From assembly GCA_030016765.1 (NCBI GenBank), contig JASEJS010000042.1, positions 1 through 5,981 of the forward strand: DNA of 5,981 nt, given 5' to 3'. This document shows, piece by piece, positions 1 to 5,524 of this stretch. A program made the position numbers and the translations under genes. The notes under the pieces are model-generated. The model did not search any database, was not told where the DNA came from, and saw only the letters and a program-made list of their open reading frames with translations. This DNA comes from Patescibacteria group bacterium. GTDB taxonomy: Bacteria > Patescibacteriota > Minisyncoccia > Minisyncoccales > JASEJS01. The stretch's first letter is position 1. The number at the start of each line of letters is the position of its first letter.

Positions 1-105
1 GGCGGTCGACCTGGAGCCTGAAAGCCATTTATTAACAGCTTCTCCTCTGTAGATGAGTTCGAGATTGGTTCGAGCTCGAGGGGAGATGGAGCTCATATAC
101 TCCAT
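1..105 (-). CDS. Possible N-terminus of an unrecognised gene running off the left edge
   Basis: From ATG 105 the minus strand is open for 35 codons to the window edge. GAGGT (113-109) lies just upstream, 3 bases from this ATG and 12 from a second ATG at 96. The peptide starts MEYMSSISPRARTNLELIY and continues RGEAVNKWLSGSRSTA. I do not recognise it. Third-position G+C is about half, clearly higher than in the operon genes, and the same DNA folds into hairpins. It could therefore be a spurious frame over a structured element. The only support is the SD-like sequence and the position behind a possible terminator and promoter. Confidence 0.25.
   Translation of the reverse strand, partial: MEYMSSISPRARTNLELIYRGEAVNKWLSGSRSTA
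41..105. other. GC-rich patch with two adjacent stem-loops
   Basis: On the plus strand 55-62 (GAGTTCGA) pairs over 8 positions, one of them G-T, with 70-77 (TCGAGCTC) around a 7-base loop. This sits inside an outer 7-pair helix, 41-47 with 80-86 (one T-G pair). A second hairpin, ATGGAG (86-91) with CTCCAT (100-105), follows at once. The patch is distinctly richer in G+C than the 120-354 spacer beside it. I could not match it to tRNA, rRNA, tmRNA or RNase P RNA by eye. It may be an RNA element, the end of a mobile element, or coding sequence with chance symmetry. Strand is undetermined. Confidence 0.4.
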
Positions 106-222
106 TCTACCTCAAAATCTCGCTAATCTCATTTATTTTATTTAAATAAATTGCTAATTTCTACCCATTTTATTCGTAATTTAAGGGTTAGGAATTATGC
201 ATAACACGTTCCTATATATTTA

Positions 223-251
223 ATTTAACTAAATTTAATCAAATTCGTCAA
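223..251 (-). promoter_or_regulatory. Weak sigma70-like promoter candidate
   Basis: On the minus strand TTGACG (251-246) is followed 17 bases later by TTAAAT (228-223), five and four matches to the -35 and -10 consensus. It lies between the possible terminator and the short open frame starting at 105, so the position is logical. In DNA this AT-rich, such pairs also arise by chance; a second TTGACG at 337-332 has no well-spaced partner. Confidence 0.22.
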
Positions 252-264
252 TGAAAAGCATTAG

Positions 265-300
265 AAAAAAGGGTCTATTTAGATATTTTAATATTAGGCC
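265..300 (-). terminator. Possible intrinsic terminator after the glycan operon
   Basis: Read on the minus strand, GGCCTA (300-295) can pair with TAGACC (277-272), with one internal mismatch. An inner helix ATATT/AATAT lies at 294-290 and 287-283. The structure is followed by C and six T residues (270-265). It lies 55 bases after the stop of the last gene of the block, a sensible place for termination. The stem is weak and bulged, so the call is tentative. Confidence 0.35.
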
Positions 301-354
301 TTGTTATTAAAATTTGAACTGAGGAGGGGCTCGTCAAAAAGGGTATTCATGTTT

Positions 355-756
355 TTAAAAACATCCTATACTCGAGGTGGTCAATAAAAATATACCGAAA
401 ATGATGGTAATTATTCCGATTATTTGAATAAGAGAAAGGGGTTCTTTGAAGAGCAGCCAGGAGCTGAGGTTTATTAAGACAATTCCGGCGCTAACTAAAA
501 TTGGGTAGACAATGTTTAGCTGAAATTTAGATAAGGCAAATAAATAACTTAAAAAAGCTATTCCGAACAGAAATATCCCAAACATCAGATAACCTAACTG
601 AAGAATCTGAGGAATTAAAGAAATAAGATTGGAAGGGGAGAACTCTAGATTTCCAAAACTTAAAACACCTTTTTAAAAAAGGAGTTGGGCGGCGCTGCCT
701 GCCAAAATGGGAATTAGCAGAATTAAAAAGCAGAAAAAGTCATAAATTAATATCAA
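355..756 (-). pseudogene. SMR/ArnE-ArnF-like small membrane transporter with an in-frame stop
   Basis: The frame encodes a four-helix drug/metabolite-transporter-type protein. The first part reads FLILLIPILAGSAAQLLF, then TAA at 675-673, then KGVLSFGNLEFSPSNL and on through SYLFALSKFQLNIVYPIL, GIVLINLSSWLLFKEPLSL and IIGIITIIFGIFLL. The second half lines up well with EmrE (compare GIVLISLLSWGFF). The stop sits where the family usually has Lys (QLLFKKG expected), so a single A-to-T change explains it. The uninterrupted part is 76 residues from ATG 585 and lacks helix 1. The 5' start is unclear: TTG 756 is in frame, while ATG 743 is one base out of frame, beside a T5 run that would need an extra T. 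In ArnE/ArnF-like systems such proteins flip polyprenyl-phosphate sugars, which fits the GT2 and GT-C genes upstream. A 16-base perfect palindrome (349-364) overlaps the stop codon. A sequencing or assembly error remains possible. Confidence 0.65.
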
Positions 757-764
757 TTTATAAA

Positions 765-1838
765 TTAAAATTTTATTATCAAATTTAGACCTCTAATACC
801 AAAAAGGTTAGGGAGAGCATAATTTGAAAAAACGATTAATAAAATAGAAATTATTTCTTTCTTTTTTTCCCTAAATAACAACCCTCGACTTCCTAAAATT
901 AAAAACGGGGCAGCCCCTAAAAATAAAATTCTGGATGCTGAATAGGGCCAAAGTAGCCCTAAAAAAGCCAAAGGAATCAATGCCAGTAAAATCAAGCTCC
1001 TTTCCCTTGCCTCACCTCTCTCTTTCCATGCCTTCCATGTTCCTCTAGCAATAAAAATCCAACCCAACAAAAACATTGCTAAAAATTGTTCAGATATTTC
1101 AAAAAAATTATTGAATCCACTTGCAAGATTTTGCCTGTACCAATCAAGATAACTATAATGAAAAGCGTTGTAAATTAGCAGAGAAGAAATTAAGATGGGT
1201 AAAATCAAGAAAACCGAAAAAAGAAAAATATATTTTATCTTTTCTCTCCATAAAAATTTTCCAGAAATCAGAATCAAAAAAATAAAAAATAAAGCTCCTG
1301 CTACCCCACTTTCTTTGAATAAAAATCCAATCCCAGAAAAAAATCCTCCTAGCAAAGCCAAATTAAGACTGGGTTTAAAATAAAAATTAAGAGTAAGATA
1401 GATTACCAGTAGGCCAAAAAACCAACCAGTCATATCGGTCAAAAAAGAAAGACCATTGGATAAAACCGGAAAAGAAGTAAAAAACAAGCAGGCTCCGTAA
1501 AGGGCTTGTTTTTTATTAAAGTACAAGCGTTCAATGATTTTAAAAACTAAAATAGAACTTGCAAAATAAAAAATTAAATTTTGCAAAAATAAGGCAGTTC
1601 TTGGACTAACCAAAAGAGCAAGAACAGAAGCTGTGACCATTGAAAGCGGCTTTACTAATATCGGTAAAGCTGGTGCCTCTGATTCTCCCAAAAAATATTT
1701 TATAGTCTGGACATAAGAAAGTGTATCGCCTCTCTCGATGTACTCACTAAAAAAATACAAAGCAGCTGGGACATTTAAAGCAGAAAGCAGAACGAGAATC
1801 GAAAAATATTTATTTTTTGCATTCATCTTTAAATTCAT
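765..1838 (-). CDS. Multi-pass membrane protein, probable GT-C (PMT/ArnT-like) glycosyltransferase
   Basis: A 357-residue, very hydrophobic protein with about 11-12 predicted membrane segments (for example near 11-31, 81-103, 112-130, 137-152, 160-193, 200-224, 250-265, 281-318 and 327-345). After the first helix comes a loop with EYIERGDTLSYVQTIKYFLG (32-51). Asp38 sits where GT-C enzymes keep a catalytic acidic residue. Later features typical of the PMT_2/GT39-like group are GFLFKESG (171-178) and WPYSASRILFLGAAPFL (297-313). Such proteins take a sugar from a polyprenyl-phosphate carrier on the outer membrane face. It is shorter than ArnT and lacks a large C-terminal soluble domain. I therefore call it GT-C-like by topology and context rather than by a diagnostic full-length match. 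The ATG at 1838 is supported by the ATGA overlap with the GT2 gene; Met5 is an alternative. The adjacent GT2 enzyme would supply its lipid-linked donor. Confidence 0.75.
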   Translation of the reverse strand: MNLKMNAKNKYFSILVLLSALNVPAALYFFSEYIERGDTLSYVQTIKYFLGESEAPALPILVKPLSMVTASVLALLVSPRTALFLQNLIFYFASSILVFKIIERLYFNKKQALYGACLFFTSFPVLSNGLSFLTDMTGWFFGLLVIYLTLNFYFKPSLNLALLGGFFSGIGFLFKESGVAGALFFIFLILISGKFLWREKIKYIFLFSVFLILPILISSLLIYNAFHYSYLDWYRQNLASGFNNFFEISEQFLAMFLLGWIFIARGTWKAWKERGEARERSLILLALIPLAFLGLLWPYSASRILFLGAAPFLILGSRGLLFREKKKEIISILLIVFSNYALPNLFGIRGLNLIIKF

Positions 1839-2518
1839 GAAACAAATTTATATTTTATTATTAACCAAATTGCCTTTAAACCATTGTGCCATTTGATTTT
1901 CTTTCCCTCTTTAAAACTGCGAGGATAATAATGAATTGGAACTTCTAAAATTTGATAACCCTTTTTTAAGGCTTTTATAGTCAACTCCTCTTCAATTTCA
2001 AACCTTTTGCTTTCTAATTTTAAGTTTTTTAAAACATCCGATCGAAAGGCTTTATAACCACAATAAACATCGGTCAATTTTGATCCATAAAAAAGATTAG
2101 TTAACCGACTAAGAAATTTTACTCCAAAATAATGGGTCAAATAAAAATAAGGATTATTAGGTTGGAATCGAGAGCCATAGGTAATTTTAGCTTTTCCTTC
2201 TAAAATAGGGGAGAGAAGGCGAGGATAATCTTTTGGGTCTAACTCCAAATCAGCATCTTGAATTAGAATAATATTACCGCTAGCATGCAAAACACCACTC
2301 CTAATTGCTGCGCCCTTACCTCGATTTTTTTGATGATAAATAATTGTATATTTGTTTTCTAAATTTTTTAAAATCTCTCGGGTACCATCGGTAGAACCAT
2401 CATCAACAATAACTATCTCTTTTTCAATACCTTCCAAATTTACATTTCCAATCCTTCGTAAAATTTCTAAAATCGTAATTTTCTCATTATAGACTGGAAC
2501 AATAATAGATAGCTTCAT
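1835..2518 (-). CDS. GT2 polyprenyl-phosphate glycosyltransferase, DPM1/ArnC-like
   Basis: This 227-residue protein is a soluble-type GT-A glycosyltransferase of family GT2. It starts MKLSIIVPVYNEK and shows the nucleotide-binding DDGSTDGT (39-46), GKGAAIRSG (67-75), the metal-binding QDAD (87-90, DXD type), YGSRF (114-118), DVYCGYKAFR (150-159), FEIEEELTIKALKKG (173-187) and the tail HYYPRSFKEGKKIKWHNGLKA (196-216). This order is that of dolichol-phosphate-mannose synthase and bacterial polyprenyl-phosphate sugar transferases, here without C-terminal membrane helices. The expected reaction is transfer of a sugar from a nucleotide donor to undecaprenyl- or polyprenyl-phosphate at the cytoplasmic membrane face. 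The start is set at ATG 2518, inside an ATGA overlap with the upstream stop. A TTG 16 codons further upstream would add a tail unrelated to the family. The stop again shares ATGA with the next gene, the membrane glycosyltransferase that could use its product. Sugar identity is unknown. Confidence 0.92.
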   Translation of the reverse strand: MKLSIIVPVYNEKITILEILRRIGNVNLEGIEKEIVIVDDGSTDGTREILKNLENKYTIIYHQKNRGKGAAIRSGVLHASGNIILIQDADLELDPKDYPRLLSPILEGKAKITYGSRFQPNNPYFYLTHYFGVKFLSRLTNLFYGSKLTDVYCGYKAFRSDVLKNLKLESKRFEIEEELTIKALKKGYQILEVPIHYYPRSFKEGKKIKWHNGLKAIWLIIKYKFVS

Positions 2519-3675
2519 AATTTGTTTTCTATAAAGCCCGAAATTCTTTTTGTTCTCGCTTCCCAAGAATATTCTTGCACATCTTGAAAAGCTTGATTTG
2601 AAATTTTCTCAGTTAAATTTTTATTTTCTAAAGCTTTTTTAATACCTTGGATTAATTCTTGGGGATCATCTGGTTTAACTAAAATCGCATTATTTCTACT
2701 TAAAATTTCTCTAATCGAAGGTAAATCTGAGGCGACGATCGGCTTTTTGGAAGCCATGTATTCAAAAAGTTTAATTGGCGAAGTCCAATATTTTGAAATG
2801 TCTTCTTTGGCTGTGTTTGGTAATACTAAAACATCAGCTGCTTTCAACCAATAAGGAATTTCAGTATATGGCCGATGGCCAACAATTTTTACATTATTCA
2901 AGTTCTTAGCTTTCTCTTTGAAATTCTCTATATCTCTTTTCGTCCCACCGACAAAAACAAATAAGGTTTCGGATTTCGGGTTTTGGGTTTCGAATTTCCA
3001 CGCTGCTTTAAGCAGCGTGGTAGCTCCTTTCCATTCATATAAATGGCCAGTATAAAGAACTATTTTTTTACCTAAAGGAAGGTTTAATTTTTTTCGGCAT
3101 TCTTCTTGACTCACTTTTATATCAAATTTTTCAAAATCAACCCCATCTGGGGCTACTAATATTTTCTCCTGACTAACTTCTTTTTCTACAAAAAGATTTT
3201 TAAGTTTTTGAGTAATAACTATTATACCTTTTACTCTTTTTAGAAATAGAGAATATAAAAAATAATTTTTGGGGAAACTATGAGCCTCATATATTAAGTT
3301 GTTTTTAAAAATTGAGAAAAAAAGAAAGAGTTTATCACGGGTGTATAAAATATCAGCTCTTTTAAATAGAAGATAGAAAAAAGCAAAAAAATAGAAGGTC
3401 AAAGATTGGATCAAAAAGGCAAAGATTCCAAGAACTTTGTCTAAAGGAATTAAATCTAAAGAAGGTAATTTTTTGATTTTAAATTTTCTTTCAATCCCAT
3501 AATAACTAAACGGATCTTCCTTAATATAATTAAATCGCATAGGAACAACCAATTCTACCTTAAATTCTGAACCATGGATTTTAAGATCACTAAAAGCTTC
3601 GCACATTTTCATTATCTGAATTCCATGAGCCTTTTCAGTTGGTATTCTAGCGTTGGCAATGTATATAATCTTCAT
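2515..3675 (-). CDS. GT4-family glycosyltransferase carrying an in-frame repeat insertion
   Basis: A complete 386-residue GT-B glycosyltransferase. The N-terminal acceptor domain begins MKIIYIANARIPTEKAHG, with the Gly loop at His17-Gly18, followed by QIMKMCEAF. A strongly hydrophobic stretch at about 78-104 suggests membrane attachment. The donor domain carries LYTGHLYEWKG (207-217), LFVFVGGTKRD (238-248), VKIVGHRPY (262-270) and WTSPIKLFEYMASKKPIVAS (297-316). Glu305 is the conserved second Glu of EX7E, while the first position is Trp297, as in the 'SPxKLFEYMA' subgroup. It probably adds a sugar to a lipid-linked or surface glycan. The ATG at 3675 lies 4 bases after the amidotransferase stop, and its TGA shares ATGA with the next gene. 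Residues about 219-237 (TTLLKAAW followed by KFETQNPKSET) are encoded by an inverted repeat plus heptamer tract. Related proteins usually have a shorter loop here before the FVFVGG strand, so about five or more residues look inserted. The frame and all motifs are intact, so the enzyme is probably functional. Confidence 0.92.
   Translation of the reverse strand: MKIIYIANARIPTEKAHGIQIMKMCEAFSDLKIHGSEFKVELVVPMRFNYIKEDPFSYYGIERKFKIKKLPSLDLIPLDKVLGIFAFLIQSLTFYFFAFFYLLFKRADILYTRDKLFLFFSIFKNNLIYEAHSFPKNYFLYSLFLKRVKGIIVITQKLKNLFVEKEVSQEKILVAPDGVDFEKFDIKVSQEECRKKLNLPLGKKIVLYTGHLYEWKGATTLLKAAWKFETQNPKSETLFVFVGGTKRDIENFKEKAKNLNNVKIVGHRPYTEIPYWLKAADVLVLPNTAKEDISKYWTSPIKLFEYMASKKPIVASDLPSIREILSRNNAILVKPDDPQELIQGIKKALENKNLTEKISNQAFQDVQEYSWEARTKRISGFIENKL
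2967..3020. repeat. Palindrome plus 7-base tandem repeat inside a glycosyltransferase gene
   Basis: On the plus strand 2998-3020 is a perfect inverted repeat: arm CCACGCTGCTT, one central T, arm AAGCAGCGTGG. It abuts 2967-2997, which reads as heptamers TTTCGGA, TTTCGGG, TTTTGGG, TTTCGAA and a partial TTT. The palindrome is much richer in G+C than the host gene. In the coding strand it gives TTLLKAAW and the heptamers give FETQNPKSET, all in frame. The pairing could form a strong mRNA hairpin, but no U-run follows it on either strand, so it is not a terminator. The compound structure (palindrome next to a short tandem array) resembles a REP- or MITE-like insertion. That origin is an inference; the sequence itself shows only the symmetry and periodicity. 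Confidence 0.8.
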
Positions 3676-3679
3676 ATTA

Positions 3680-5524
3680 TCATTCGATAAATTGATGATG
3701 CCAAATTTGGAAAGTAAGCAGGGACCAAATTATATCCAAATTATATTTTTTACCAGAAATATGAGCATCTAAAATTTGTTTAATTTGTGGAAAATAGAAG
3801 TATTCTCTTGTCGCAGGACAATAATTCGAAGAGAGAATTTCATAGACAAAATCTTTCAATCCCATTCTTAGCCATTTGGCTGCTGGCGGAAACCAACCTC
3901 TTTTTTCTTTTTTTAAAAGATGTGGTGGCAAATAATCTTTTACTGCCTCTTTGAAAATCCATTTCCAAGATTTCCTTCCCCTGATTTTATATTTTGTCGG
4001 AATTTTAAAGGCGAATTCTACTAATCTATGATCTAAAATTGGAACCCTTTCTTCCAAACCCGAGGCCATAGTCATTTTATCTGAACGGATCAAAGATTCG
4101 TCAGGAAGCCAGGTTAAAAGATCCAAATACATAAGGTATTTTCTCGGATCTTTGAATTTATTTTCTGGGTATTGTCTTTTAAAAAAATCTTTAGTCAAAT
4201 CTTCTTCAAATTCTTTATTTAAAACCTGAGATAAAATTTCTGCTTTTTGTTCCATAAACAAAAGATATCGTGCTACTCCCTTGAGCGTATTTAATTTCTC
4301 TTTTAAGTTTTTCCTTTTAGAAAATAATTGTAAAAAATGAGAAGGAATAATTTTTCTTAAAAATAAGGGTAAAAGTTGATAATAATCAACTAATTTACTG
4401 TAATAATACCGTGGGTATCCACCAAAAATTTCGTCTCCCCCATCTCCACCCAAAACTACGGCAACATCTTTTTTAGCCATTTTTGCTAAAAGAAAGGTGG
4501 GAACTTGAGTGGGATTGGGAATGGGTTCTTCCATGTGCCAAATAACTTTCTCGATATTATCTCTAGCATTGATATCGCTTACTAAAATTTCATGATGGTC
4601 AGTCCTATAATATTGACTGGTCTGGCGAGCTAAATAGAAATCTTGATTAAATTTCTCAGTTTCTATTTTGATATCAAATCCAACTGAATAGGTTTTAACT
4701 TTTCCTGGAATATATTCAGAAGCTATTCCCAAAACCGAACTGGAATCAATCCCTCCGCTTAAAAAAATGCCAACCGGTCTATCAGAGACAAGTTGACGCT
4801 TAATCGAATCTCTAAGCAAAGATTTTATTTCTTCCATTGTTTCTTTTTTAGATTTTATCTCTGGTAAATCTTGGAGGTCCCAATATTTCTGAAGGACAAT
4901 TTTCCCATTTTTAAAAATTAAATAGTGAGCGGGAGGAAGTTTTTTGATACCCTTAAATAAAGTAAAGGGACTAGGAACAAAGAAAATTCGAAAATAATGA
5001 ATCAAAGCCTCTTTATCAATTTCTCTCTTAATAGGATGAACTAAGATTCCCTTGATTTCAGAAGAAAAAATAAATTTTTTCCCATCAAAATAATAATAGA
5101 GGAGTTTTACTCCTATTCTATCTCGGGCCAAAAAAAGTTCTTTTTTATTTTTATCGTAGATAGCGAGCCCAAAAATTCCATTAAGATCTTGAAGGCATTT
5201 TTCTCTTTTTTCTTCATAAAGGTGCAAAATGACCTCAGTATCTGACCCTGAATAAAATTGATGGCCTTTTTCTTGAAGTTTTCTTCTTAATTCCTGAAAA
5301 TTATATATTTCTCCATTGCAGAGCACACAAATCGATTTATCCTCATTCCAAATAGGTTGGCGAGCTTTTTCTGAAAGGTCAATAATTGAGAGGCGGGCAT
5401 GACCCAAAGAAATACTTTCGCCAAAATAAAACCCTTCATCGTCCGGCCCCCGATGCTTAGTTGCTTTTACCATCTTTTTAATCAAATCTTCATTTTTGAA
5501 GTTGAACCCATTAATGCTACACAT
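3680..5524 (-). CDS. asnB: AsnB-type glutamine-hydrolysing asparagine synthase / glycan amidotransferase
   Basis: A complete 614-residue class II glutamine amidotransferase fused to an ATP-pyrophosphatase synthetase domain. Cys2, exposed after Met removal, is the glutaminase nucleophile. HRGPDDEG (24-31), Arg44, NGEIYN (70-75) and SGSDTEV (92-98) form the glutamine pocket. The synthetase half has the PP-loop FLSGGIDSS (254-262), YSVGFD (279-284), LGGDGGDEIFGGY (358-370) and the C-terminal stretch RSDKMTMASGLEERVPILDH (480-499). All expected catalytic motifs are present. It is longer than E. coli AsnB (554 residues) and resembles the ~610-630-residue AsnB-like proteins often found in polysaccharide loci. 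Family chemistry is aspartate to asparagine using glutamine and ATP. Because glycosyltransferases lie on both sides, it may instead amidate a sugar carboxylate, as proposed for WbpS-like proteins; the sequence does not decide this. Position 3 is Ser where Gly is usual (MCSI versus MCGI). The ATG start is fixed by Cys2. No Shine-Dalgarno is visible, consistent with coupling to the upstream gene. Confidence 0.95.
   Translation of the reverse strand: MCSINGFNFKNEDLIKKMVKATKHRGPDDEGFYFGESISLGHARLSIIDLSEKARQPIWNEDKSICVLCNGEIYNFQELRRKLQEKGHQFYSGSDTEVILHLYEEKREKCLQDLNGIFGLAIYDKNKKELFLARDRIGVKLLYYYFDGKKFIFSSEIKGILVHPIKREIDKEALIHYFRIFFVPSPFTLFKGIKKLPPAHYLIFKNGKIVLQKYWDLQDLPEIKSKKETMEEIKSLLRDSIKRQLVSDRPVGIFLSGGIDSSSVLGIASEYIPGKVKTYSVGFDIKIETEKFNQDFYLARQTSQYYRTDHHEILVSDINARDNIEKVIWHMEEPIPNPTQVPTFLLAKMAKKDVAVVLGGDGGDEIFGGYPRYYYSKLVDYYQLLPLFLRKIIPSHFLQLFSKRKNLKEKLNTLKGVARYLLFMEQKAEILSQVLNKEFEEDLTKDFFKRQYPENKFKDPRKYLMYLDLLTWLPDESLIRSDKMTMASGLEERVPILDHRLVEFAFKIPTKYKIRGRKSWKWIFKEAVKDYLPPHLLKKEKRGWFPPAAKWLRMGLKDFVYEILSSNYCPATREYFYFPQIKQILDAHISGKKYNLDIIWSLLTFQIWHHQFIE

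Larger units (their letters stand above)
106..354. other. Very AT-rich intergenic spacer
   Basis: No open frame of credible length or composition is visible on either strand. Apart from the possible terminator (300-265) and the weak promoter-like pair (251-223), it contains a 14-base AT palindrome at 137-150 and many poly-A/T runs. An AG-rich GAGGAGGGG at 321-329 on the plus strand is followed by ATG 349, but that frame stops after 12 codons. I see no RNA gene here. Confidence 0.6.

Noticed and set aside
57..86. tRNA T-arm-like GGTTCGAG
   Set aside because: The flanking bases do not form a 5-bp T stem, and no acceptor, D or anticodon arm could be found around it.
53..148. Plus-strand ORF of about 31 codons starting at ATG 53
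   Set aside because: It is preceded at once by an in-frame TAG, has no RBS, spans the hairpins and ends in AT-rich spacer. It resembles nothing known to me.
1195..1383. Plus-strand open frame of 62 codons
   Set aside because: It lies wholly inside the GT-C-like gene on the other strand. Its Lys/Ile/Pro-rich composition is what the antisense of hydrophobic AT-rich codons gives, and no RBS or family match is seen.
2519..2566. Upstream TTG start for the GT2 gene adding 16 residues
   Set aside because: The extra residues (MGSENKKNFGLYRKQI) lie inside the preceding gene and do not belong to the family N-terminus. ATG 2518 has the standard MKLSIIVPVYNE start and an ATGA overlap.
2998..3020. The palindrome as an intrinsic terminator
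   Set aside because: It is not followed by a U-run on either strand and lies in the middle of an intact gene.
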